Shown piece by piece: positions 1 to 6,162 of a DNA stretch of 17,153 nucleotides. The notes under the pieces are model-generated. The model saw only the letters and a program-made list of their open reading frames with translations. It was not told the origin of the DNA and searched no databases. The stretch is from the NCBI GenBank assembly GCA_002791255.1, contig PFWS01000008.1:1-17153 (forward strand), given 5' to 3'. Source of the stretch: Candidatus Uhrbacteria bacterium CG_4_9_14_3_um_filter_36_7. Lineage in GTDB: Bacteria > Patescibacteriota > Patescibacteriia > UBA9934 > GWF2-40-263. The translations under genes and the position numbers were made by a program. Position 1 is the stretch's first letter. Each line of letters begins with the position of its first letter.

Positions 1-8
1 AATAAAAA

Positions 9-26
9 AACCGCATTTCTGCGCTT
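9..26 (-). terminator. Possible weak minus-strand terminator
   Basis: Read on the minus strand, a CGCA/TGCG stem closes a GAAA tetraloop (+ strand 12-15 and 20-23), with two further A-T pairs beyond a mismatch. It is followed directly by a run of seven T (complement of A4-A10). The stem is only 4 bp, so this is a weak call. It would end minus-strand transcripts coming from the tRNA-Val side, or an RNA read from the minus strand of 25-290. Confidence 0.35.
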
Positions 27-89
27 AGTATACAACCAAAATTCAATTTTTAGGCACCCGTTTATGTACCTTATGCCGAAAATAATAAT

Positions 90-291
90 TCCAGGGGGGC
101 TGAAAGAGTGCCTCCAAGAGACTTACCAACGACTCGTTTTCCCACCCCTAAGAGAAGACCACGCTCATCGTTTTGAGATAAGAAACCCAAGAGCTCCTCT
201 CAACCACAGATAAACCCGGGGGGCGCGTACCATCTCTAAAACTACAAGCCCGCTTGACGGATACCCTTCTCCGCAGCGGGCTTATTTTTTT
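90..291 (+). ncRNA. Candidate structured RNA of unknown family
   Basis: No protein ORF explains this patch, which is clearly more GC-rich than the surrounding DNA. Several short helices can be drawn: GGGGGC 95-100 with GCCTCC 110-115 (one G:U pair, which favours the + strand), AACG 128-131 with CGTT 135-138, TTGAGA 173-178 with TCTCAA 198-203, and the terminator stem 246-254 with 275-283. It ends in a strong + strand terminator. A weak -10-like AATAAT at 84-89 would start transcription near the G-run. I compared it by eye with tmRNA, RNase P RNA, SRP RNA and 5S rRNA and found none of their conserved blocks. 6S RNA or a lineage-specific RNA remains possible. Strand is inferred mainly from the terminator and the G:U pair. 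Confidence 0.35.
246..291 (+). terminator. Strong + strand rho-independent terminator
   Basis: A 9-bp stem, AAGCCCGCT (246-254) with AGCGGGCTT (275-283), is extended inside by CGG 258-260 with CCG 271-273. It is followed by A and seven T (285-291). The T tract is on the + strand side; the minus-strand exit is only weakly T-rich. There is no + strand protein gene upstream in the window, so it most likely ends the candidate RNA at about 90-245. It may also slow minus-strand readthrough from tRNA-Val. Confidence 0.75.
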
Positions 292-314
292 AAAAAATTT
301 ATTCAAACATCTAG

Positions 315-391
315 TGGTGGGCGCTGCAGGGTTCGAACCCGCGACCTTCTGCGTGTAAAGCAGACGCTCTAACCAACTGAGCTAAGCGCCC
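315..391 (-). tRNA. tRNA-Val (anticodon UAC)
   Basis: On the minus strand a full cloverleaf can be read. The acceptor GGGCGCT pairs with AGCGCCC, the D-arm has AGCTCAGTTGGTTAGAGC, and the anticodon stem TCTGC/GCAGA closes loop TTTACAC (anticodon TAC). The T-arm is GCGGGTTCGAACCCTGC. The discriminator is A and the 3' CCA is encoded, giving 77 nt. It is the last element of a same-strand run that begins with valS, the enzyme that charges it. It lies 55 bp beyond the M20 peptidase stop, with a hairpin between them. Confidence 0.96.
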
Positions 392-408
392 ATATAGGGC
401 TTGTACAT

Positions 409-432
409 GGAGAACGATTTTAAATCGTCCCC
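409..432 (-). other. Hairpin between peptidase stop and tRNA-Val
   Basis: On the minus strand this reads as an imperfect hairpin. ACGATTT and AAATCGT (+ strand 422-428 and 414-420) form the core, and GGGG pairs with CTCC outside it, with one bulged T. No T tract follows on either strand, so it is not an intrinsic terminator. It could be a processing or stability element that separates the peptidase mRNA from tRNA-Val; this role is inference. Confidence 0.4.
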
Positions 433-446
433 TACATCAAAATACC

Positions 447-1859
447 CTAGGCTTTAACAAAACCACCCACAATCTCGGTAAGACAACACGTCAACTTTTT
501 AGCCGTAGGAATATCTAATGCTTCATTTGGACCATGAGCATTACTTTGTGGCCCAAGCGCCCCAGTTACCATAAACTGGGCGTTCGGATATTTTTCCGCA
601 AACAGTTTCATAAATCCAATAGATCCACCCATTCCAAGATAACAAACTTCTCTACCAAAATATTTTTTTGAGGCTTCATTTACAGAGTCAGAAAATGATG
701 AGGAAAAAGTAGGAGCATTCCATCCTTCTAAAGGTAATTCTAAATCAAATTGAACTCTTGCTCCATAAGGTGCATTCTGTTCAAGTATCTCTTTAAGAGC
801 TACTCCAGCTTTAACTGGATCACAAGTTGGAGGAAGACGCAAAGAAAGCTTAAGACTTGTAAACGGACGAAGAACATTTCCCGCCTGTTCAAGAGGTGGA
901 ATACCTTCCACACCTGTAATTGAAAGAATGGGTTTCCAAGTTTCATTCAAAAGAAGAATGGATTCATCTTCACTCATTGGCCTTGCACCTTTTACCAAAG
1001 GAAAATGATCATAAACACCAACTCCCAAAATCTCAGCAGTCTGTTTAATTTGTTTTTGTCGATCTTCAGGAATTTCAACATGGCACTCCTTTAATAAAAT
1101 CTCTCCAGTCTTTTCATCTTCAAGCCTACTGAGTAAGGAACGAATTATGCGAAAAGAAGAAGGAATAATTCCGCTGGCCTCACCTGAATGAACACCTTTT
1201 TCTAAAATATTTACTCGTAGTGTTCCGATCACTGCTCCGCGTAAAGAAGTGGTAAGCCACAGGCTTTCATAATTTCCACATCCAGAATCAAGACAAATCA
1301 TAATATCAGGAGTACCAATTCGATCTTTTAATATCTCAAGATAATCTGGTAAATCATAACTTCCGCTCTCTTCACAACTTTCAATAAAGATTACACAACG
1401 GGGATGTGAAAGACCTTGATCTTGGAGAGCTTTAATGGAAGAAAGAGCACAAAAAAGTGCATAACCATCATCAACAGATCCTCGACCATATAATTTACTT
1501 CCCTTACGAACGGCCTTAAATGGATGAAGTCCCTCATCCCAACCTGTAGCTTGTGGTTGTTTATCTATATGACCATAGAAAAAAACAGACGTTTTTTCTG
1601 ACGAATCAACTTCAATAAATAAAACAGGTGTCTTTCCGGGTAATTTTAAAATTTCACACGAAAGACCACGTATTCCTTGATTTTGAACCCACGTTTCTAA
1701 TTGTTTCATTGCTTCATCTATAAATCCATTTCTTTCCCAATCTTTATCAAATTCAGGAGAAAGACATGGAATAGTAATATAATCCGAAAGAGCAGGAATA
1801 ATATTTTCTTCCCAATCATGTTCAATAAAATTGATTGCCCGTTCTTTTTGTATGCTCAT
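447..1859 (-). CDS. M20-family metallopeptidase (dipeptidase/carboxypeptidase-like)
   Basis: 470 residues, a usual length for M20 enzymes. The dinuclear zinc site can be followed: H97 and D99 in GHIDKQP, D130 in GRGSVDDG, the catalytic/ligand pair E163-E164 in CEESG, D191 in CLDSG, and H442 near the C-terminus in NAHGPNE. A dimerisation (lid) domain should occupy about 205-330, with H224 in the GVHSG motif. No signal peptide is visible, so it is probably a cytoplasmic peptidase acting on di- or short peptides or C-terminal residues. The substrate cannot be told from sequence. The start is ATG with no Shine-Dalgarno. It sits between two tRNA genes on the same strand and is probably cotranscribed with them. 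Confidence 0.9.
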   Translation of the reverse strand: MSIQKERAINFIEHDWEENIIPALSDYITIPCLSPEFDKDWERNGFIDEAMKQLETWVQNQGIRGLSCEILKLPGKTPVLFIEVDSSEKTSVFFYGHIDKQPQATGWDEGLHPFKAVRKGSKLYGRGSVDDGYALFCALSSIKALQDQGLSHPRCVIFIESCEESGSYDLPDYLEILKDRIGTPDIMICLDSGCGNYESLWLTTSLRGAVIGTLRVNILEKGVHSGEASGIIPSSFRIIRSLLSRLEDEKTGEILLKECHVEIPEDRQKQIKQTAEILGVGVYDHFPLVKGARPMSEDESILLLNETWKPILSITGVEGIPPLEQAGNVLRPFTSLKLSLRLPPTCDPVKAGVALKEILEQNAPYGARVQFDLELPLEGWNAPTFSSSFSDSVNEASKKYFGREVCYLGMGGSIGFMKLFAEKYPNAQFMVTGALGPQSNAHGPNEALDIPTAKKLTCCLTEIVGGFVKA

Positions 1860-1898
1860 AAATCAAATGAGTCTGTCTTTCGAGCTTAGCTTAATAGA

Positions 1899-1985
1899 TG
1901 GTGCGGACGGAGGGACTTGAACCCTCACAAGCAAATGCCCACTGGCCCCTCAAGCCAGCGTGTCTACCAATTCCACCACGTCCGC
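1899..1985 (-). tRNA. tRNA-Leu (anticodon GAG)
   Basis: A class II tRNA of 87 nt on the minus strand. The acceptor GCGGACG pairs with CGTCCGC. The anticodon stem CTGGC/GCCAG closes loop TTGAGGG (anticodon GAG, reading CUC/CUU). A long variable arm follows, then the T-arm GAGGGTTCAAGTCCCTC, discriminator A and an encoded CCA. Its 5' end is only 5 nt past the TAA of the DAGK-like gene, so it is almost certainly excised from a longer mRNA by RNase P. The M20 peptidase starts 39 nt beyond its 3' end. Confidence 0.96.
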
Positions 1986-1990
1986 ATATT

Positions 1991-2749
1991 TTAAAAAACT
2001 CTTTGTTTTCCCGTAATCACTCGCAAGGTCATTGGCTCAACCGTAATATCAAAACGTGTTCCCTGCATCTCTTTTCCATCCACAAAAACCGTTAATGGTT
2101 CTTGGCTTTTAATAAGCACAGATCGCAGTGGCAAATTTGTTACTTCCACTTTTCGGTGTCTGCGTAAAAGATGCCTTACATCATTTTGAACCTTTATAAC
2201 AGTTTCAAGGAGTCCATCACATGGATTTGAACAAATAGCCTCTCCTTCTTCTAAAACTCCAGGAGCTAAATTACGAATCTCAATATTTCCTTCTTTCTTA
2301 GGACAAATACGATATTTCCCTTCACAAATTATCTCAACCATGCTTTGTGGAATTTTTACATTAGCAATAAACCTCCTCCCATTAAGCATTCCTGTATCAA
2401 TAGTTTGAATCACCCGCGAAGAGAGAATATCGCAAGCAGCCATTCCTTGTGGAATTCCTAAAAGATTAGCTAAATCATTATAGGGTCCAAGAGGGATCAT
2501 GCCAAAAACCAATTTTTCATCTGCAATTACATCAAGAATTTTATAAACAGTTTCATCATTTCCAACCACGACCACTGTAGTTACTCCTCGACGAATTTCA
2601 TCACGAATAAATTCATCCGCGCGGCGAAACAAAGCTAATCGTGCAATATTTCCTGTTAATCCCAAATCAGCCAGTCGATTCTCAATTTTCAACAATTCTT
2701 TCTCATACCGACGATCCTGAACACATTCATCGTAAATATAATAATACAT
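1991..2749 (-). CDS. Diacylglycerol/lipid kinase-like protein with altered motifs
   Basis: 252 residues from the chosen start. The fold signature is that of the DAGK catalytic domain (DgkB/YegS/sphingosine kinase family), N-terminal half only: a hydrophobic strand, then GNDET (63-67) where the family has GGDGT, then PLGPYND (86-92) where the family has PxGTxND. A C-terminal part (about 120-250) resembles the beta-sandwich domain and contains VFVDGKEM near the end. The family phosphorylates lipids such as diacylglycerol with ATP. The loss of the GGDGT glycines raises the question of whether this copy is active. Start choice: ATG at 2749 has AGGAGGAGGA immediately upstream (2751-2760). Longer starts (TTG 2773, ATG 2767) lack this and would overlap the bactofilin stop. 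It follows bactofilin and precedes tRNA-Leu by 5 nt. Confidence 0.72.
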   Translation of the reverse strand: MYYYIYDECVQDRRYEKELLKIENRLADLGLTGNIARLALFRRADEFIRDEIRRGVTTVVVVGNDETVYKILDVIADEKLVFGMIPLGPYNDLANLLGIPQGMAACDILSSRVIQTIDTGMLNGRRFIANVKIPQSMVEIICEGKYRICPKKEGNIEIRNLAPGVLEEGEAICSNPCDGLLETVIKVQNDVRHLLRRHRKVEVTNLPLRSVLIKSQEPLTVFVDGKEMQGTRFDITVEPMTLRVITGKQRVF

Positions 2750-2750
2750 A

Positions 2751-2760
2751 TCCTCCTCCT
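2751..2760 (-). promoter_or_regulatory. Strong Shine-Dalgarno that fixes the DAGK-like start
   Basis: On the minus strand, AGGAGGAGGA lies just before ATG 2749, with a usable spacing of about 5 nt from the first AGGAGG. It is the only clear anti-16S match in front of a gene in this window, and it argues for the internal ATG over the upstream TTG and ATG. Confidence 0.7.
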
Positions 2761-2769
2761 TTTCCATTT

Positions 2770-3192
2770 TCAAGCTTCCAAAAATTCCTCTTGTGGATCA
2801 ACTGGTTCATCTTTTGAAGATTTCATCAAATTTTTCTTCATTATCACCTGTCCATTTAAAAGAGCTCCTAAGGCCACAGAAAAACGGTCTGTTTCAATAT
2901 CTCCATGAATCTGAGAGGTATCAACAAGTTCAAGGGTCTCTTCTATACATAGATTTCCAAAAACCTTTCCAGCAATAACCGCATTTTTTGCTTTAATATT
3001 TGCATGAATTTCCGCGGTCTCTCCAACCCTTAAATTTTGTCTTGTCTCAATATTTCCAGTAACTTCCCCTTCAATAAGCATATCCCCTTCACTAACAAAA
3101 TCTCCCTCAACCCTTACTCCATCTGCAATAACCGTTTCTTTTCCACCACCACGCGCAGAAGTTGATAACTTTTCATCTTGATGTTTAAACAT
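2770..3192 (-). CDS. Bactofilin-family cytoskeletal protein
   Basis: 140 residues. A central region of about 20-125 has the short repeating pattern of a bactofilin beta-helix: VEGDF, IEGEVTGNI, ANIKAKNAVIAGKVFGNL, IHGDIETD, LNGQVIM. The flanking N- and C-terminal tails are short, polar and presumably disordered, with an acidic C-terminal end (EEFLEA). Bactofilins polymerise without nucleotide into filaments, often at the membrane, and organise cell-wall or envelope enzymes. No membrane segment is visible. The ATG at 3192 has no Shine-Dalgarno and lies within a 12-nt palindrome (3181-3192). A good promoter sits just upstream, after argS, so this gene can be expressed separately from the synthetases. 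Its TGA stop lies inside the region before the DAGK-like start. Confidence 0.9.
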   Translation of the reverse strand: MFKHQDEKLSTSARGGGKETVIADGVRVEGDFVSEGDMLIEGEVTGNIETRQNLRVGETAEIHANIKAKNAVIAGKVFGNLCIEETLELVDTSQIHGDIETDRFSVALGALLNGQVIMKKNLMKSSKDEPVDPQEEFLEA

Positions 3193-3216
3193 AGATAATC
3201 AATATTTTGTGGCCAA

Positions 3217-3245
3217 ATTTTTTCATGGAAAATAACTTCTGTCAA
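3217..3245 (-). promoter_or_regulatory. Promoter for bactofilin-to-tRNA-Val segment
   Basis: On the minus strand a perfect -35 TTGACA (3240-3245) is followed by a 17-nt spacer and a -10-like AAAAAT (3217-3222, four of six consensus bases). The predicted start at about 3210 leaves an 18-nt leader before ATG 3192. The -35 directly abuts the argS stop codon. It would let the bactofilin, DAGK-like gene, tRNA-Leu, peptidase and tRNA-Val be made independently of valS-tyrS-argS. Confidence 0.5.
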
Positions 3246-4955
3246 TTACATTTCTTCAAGAGTTCTTATTCCAAGTAGTTTAAGCCCATTTTCAAGCACT
3301 TGAGCAGTCGCCTGAATAAGAGTTAATCGAGAAATACGTTTATTTTCATCAGATTCCTGCAAAATAGGAACGGTCTGATAGAAAGAGGAAAACTTCTTTG
3401 AAAGGTCAAATAAATATTGAGAAATACGAGAAAGATGAATATCTTGAGCAGTGGTAAATAAAATATCCGGATAAAAAGAAAGAAAGACAAGTAATTCGTG
3501 TTCAACAGCAGAGCTGAAAATAACATTTTTTTTCTTTTTTTCTAAAGAAGAGGCTTTACGCAAAATGGAAGAAATACGCGCGATAGTATAAAGCAGGTAT
3601 GGGCCTGTGCATCCCTCAAATGACAAAGCCTCTTTCATATCAAAAGTAATCTTTCGACCAGGATCTTGATGCAAGATACTAAAACGCATAGCCGAAGAAG
3701 CAATCACTTTTGCGGTTTCTTCTATTTTTTTTGTTTTCCAATCAGGATGTCGACCCAGTGTTTGCTCGCGAGCTATTTGCTCCATTTGATCACGAAAATC
3801 TTGATAACGAATTACGTTTCCTTTTCTAGCAGACATGGCTCCGTCTTTTAATGTAATAAACTCATAGGAAATGTGTTCAAGTTTTTCCTCAAATCCCATG
3901 CGTTTAAGTGTGACAAATAATTGTTGAAGAGCGAGATTCTGTCTTGAATCAACCACATAAAGACTTCGATCTGGATGATAATCTCCTTGTTTTTTAAAAG
4001 CCAGTCCAAGGTCGCGTGCATTATAAAGAAGCGTTCCATCTGATTTTACTAAAAGATTTACACCTAATCCTTCCTCATATAAATCAATAATAATAGCTCC
4101 ATCACTTTTTTTGGCAATACCTTTTTTCAAAAGATGAGCAATGGTTTTTTTTGAAATACTTGTTACCCCTGATTCAAAATACCAGGCGTCTATTGGAAGA
4201 TTCAGCTCTTTAAAAATAGTTTTTATTTCTCTTAAAGACCACTCGCGAGTTTTTTTCCACCAGAAAAAATTATCTCCACGTTTAGCTTCAATATCTCGTG
4301 AAATGGCATCAATTTCTTCTTTGGCAAGAGGTTCGTGCTCCAGTGCTTGCACAGCTCTTACATAAACCTCTCCTAAAAATTTATTTTGATCTTTTTTTGG
4401 TGGCTCAATGTTTGCATAAAATTTTTTTAACCCCCAAAGACACCGAGAAACGTGTGTTCCTAAATCTCCAATATAGGTTGCGGCAATTACCTCATAACCC
4501 ACCTTCTTAAAAAGATGAACAAGAAGTTGCCCTAAAAAAATCGTTCGTAAATGCCCAATGTGTGGATCTTTATGAGTATTTAATGAGGCATATTCAACCA
4601 TTATTCTCTTTTCCTCCCCTATATCCGAACCCCCATAAGAATCGCCTTTTTCAAAAATATCATCAAATAATTTTTTTCCAAATGTTTTTTGATCGAAAAA
4701 AAAGTTTACATATGGACCTTTTGATTCAATCTTTCCAATAAGTCCTTTTGGAGCAATTTTTGCGGCTATTTCATCAGCAATTTCAACTGGATTTCGTTTA
4801 AGACCTTTAGCAAGAGAAAAACAAGGAAAAGCAAGGTCGCCCATTTTTGGATCAGGCGGCTGTTCAATTTCATCTATGGAAGGTGTATAACCTTTTCCAA
4901 ATGCTTGTTTTAAAATCTTCCATGCGTCTTGTTTTGCTTCGTGTAAAACATGCAT
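3246..4955 (-). CDS. argS: Arginyl-tRNA synthetase
   Basis: 569 residues, the usual ArgRS length. It attaches arginine to tRNA-Arg in the cytoplasm. Order of parts: an N-terminal Add-1 domain (about 1-100, with the PPDPKMGDLAFPCF motif), then the class I catalytic core with the HIGH motif at 132-135 in THKDPHIGHLR. The KMSKS-equivalent is MSARKGN at 374-380; ArgRS commonly carries a degenerate form of this motif. The DALR anticodon-binding domain lies at about 455-569, ending LLGIRTLEEM. ATG 4955 is 4 nt after the tyrS stop, with no Shine-Dalgarno, so translational coupling to tyrS is likely. Confidence 0.97.
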   Translation of the reverse strand: MHVLHEAKQDAWKILKQAFGKGYTPSIDEIEQPPDPKMGDLAFPCFSLAKGLKRNPVEIADEIAAKIAPKGLIGKIESKGPYVNFFFDQKTFGKKLFDDIFEKGDSYGGSDIGEEKRIMVEYASLNTHKDPHIGHLRTIFLGQLLVHLFKKVGYEVIAATYIGDLGTHVSRCLWGLKKFYANIEPPKKDQNKFLGEVYVRAVQALEHEPLAKEEIDAISRDIEAKRGDNFFWWKKTREWSLREIKTIFKELNLPIDAWYFESGVTSISKKTIAHLLKKGIAKKSDGAIIIDLYEEGLGVNLLVKSDGTLLYNARDLGLAFKKQGDYHPDRSLYVVDSRQNLALQQLFVTLKRMGFEEKLEHISYEFITLKDGAMSARKGNVIRYQDFRDQMEQIAREQTLGRHPDWKTKKIEETAKVIASSAMRFSILHQDPGRKITFDMKEALSFEGCTGPYLLYTIARISSILRKASSLEKKKKNVIFSSAVEHELLVFLSFYPDILFTTAQDIHLSRISQYLFDLSKKFSSFYQTVPILQESDENKRISRLTLIQATAQVLENGLKLLGIRTLEEM

Positions 4956-4959
4956 ATAA

Positions 4960-6159
4960 TTAAGGCATGATTCTTACAAAGAAACGCTTTCCTTTTTGAA
5001 GAATGGTTCCATTTTGAGCGGGTTCAATTACAGCTCCTATATCACTTACCACCACTCCATCAATTTGAACAGCTTGTTCTTTAATCAAACGTCGAGCATC
5101 AGATTTGGAAGAAGCAAATCCTGCTTGCTCTAAAAGTTCAATTACCAAGCCTCCACCAAAAAGTGTTTGGATATCCTGAGGAATTTCATGTTTCTGAAAT
5201 ATTTTATCAAACCGATCAGAAGCAGTTTGCGCCTCATGATTATCAAAAAAGAATGAAACCACATATCTTGCAAGTTCTGCTTTTACCTCTCTTGGATTTT
5301 TTCCATTTTCTAAATCCTGACGAATCACTTCAATTTCTTCAAGCGAAACAGAAGTAAGTAGTTCAAATCCTGGAAGAATCATTCCATCAGTCCAACCCAT
5401 AATTTTTCCAAACATCTCATCTGCACTATCCTTAAAAGTAATCATATTTCCTTCACTCTTACCCATTTTTTTTCCGGTTGGATCAACTAACAGTTTCATG
5501 CCAATTACAAATTTTTCTTTTTGTTTGATTTCTTTGAGCAAAGTTCTTCCAGCAAGCATATTAAAAATCTGATCATTTCCACCAATTTCCCCATCAACAT
5601 CCATGGCAACTGAATCATAACCCTGCATCAGAGGATAAAAAAATTCATGCAAATAAATAGGCCGTCCTTCTTGAAGGCGTTTATCAAACATATCTCGTTC
5701 AAGCATTTGCTGAACAGTAAAATGAGCCGCTAGTTCAACAAGCTCTTCAAATGTTAGTTTGGCTAACCAAGAACTGTTATAACGAAGCTCAGCTGGATTA
5801 TCTCCATCAAATCGAATAATTTTTGCGGCTTGCTCTTTATAAAGTTTGGCGTTTTCAAAAACTTGATCTTTTGTTTGTCTTACACGAGTTGCTGATTTGT
5901 CCGTTGGGTCTCCTATAAGACCAGTAAAATCACCAATAAGCAAAATAATTTTATGACCCATGTCTTGAAAATGACGCATCTTACGTAAAATAATAGCATG
6001 TCCTAAATGAAGGGTTGGTCCAGTTGGATCAATACCTAAATACATTGTGAGTGGCTCCCCTTTTAAAAACCACGTTTTAACAATTTCTTTAGAAGGATAA
6101 ACATGTTCAATGCCACGCGTTAAAAATGTTTCAATAAGTTGTGAATCGGTTTGTGCCAT
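4960..6159 (-). CDS. tyrS: Tyrosyl-tRNA synthetase
   Basis: 399 residues. A class I synthetase that charges tRNA-Tyr. It has HLGH at 51-54 (GPTLHLGHAI), a tyrosine/ATP pocket with QGYDS (179-183) and GGNDQ (193-197), and the KMSKS loop as KKMGKSEGN (230-238). A C-terminal S4 RNA-binding domain covers about 335-399 (SKSDARRLI, VQIDGVVV). The layout fits the longer bacterial TyrS type. ATG 6159 lies 3 nt beyond the valS TGA and has no Shine-Dalgarno; it is the middle gene of a tight valS-tyrS-argS trio. Confidence 0.97.
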   Translation of the reverse strand: MAQTDSQLIETFLTRGIEHVYPSKEIVKTWFLKGEPLTMYLGIDPTGPTLHLGHAIILRKMRHFQDMGHKIILLIGDFTGLIGDPTDKSATRVRQTKDQVFENAKLYKEQAAKIIRFDGDNPAELRYNSSWLAKLTFEELVELAAHFTVQQMLERDMFDKRLQEGRPIYLHEFFYPLMQGYDSVAMDVDGEIGGNDQIFNMLAGRTLLKEIKQKEKFVIGMKLLVDPTGKKMGKSEGNMITFKDSADEMFGKIMGWTDGMILPGFELLTSVSLEEIEVIRQDLENGKNPREVKAELARYVVSFFFDNHEAQTASDRFDKIFQKHEIPQDIQTLFGGGLVIELLEQAGFASSKSDARRLIKEQAVQIDGVVVSDIGAVIEPAQNGTILQKGKRFFVRIMP

Positions 6160-6162
6160 AAA

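Noticed and set aside
20..140. Open minus-strand frame reading FGIRYINGCLKIEFW
   Set aside because: Under 60 codons, no start with a ribosome site, no family I recognise, and it overlaps the putative RNA.
218..240. T-box-like GATGGTACGCG on the minus strand
   Set aside because: It resembles the T-box antiterminator only in part. The order of elements is wrong: the hairpin comes before it, and no specifier stem is visible.
2750..2773. Longer DAGK-like start at TTG 2773 or ATG 2767
   Set aside because: The run AGGAGGAGGA would then be coding; it is placed as the ribosome site for ATG 2749.
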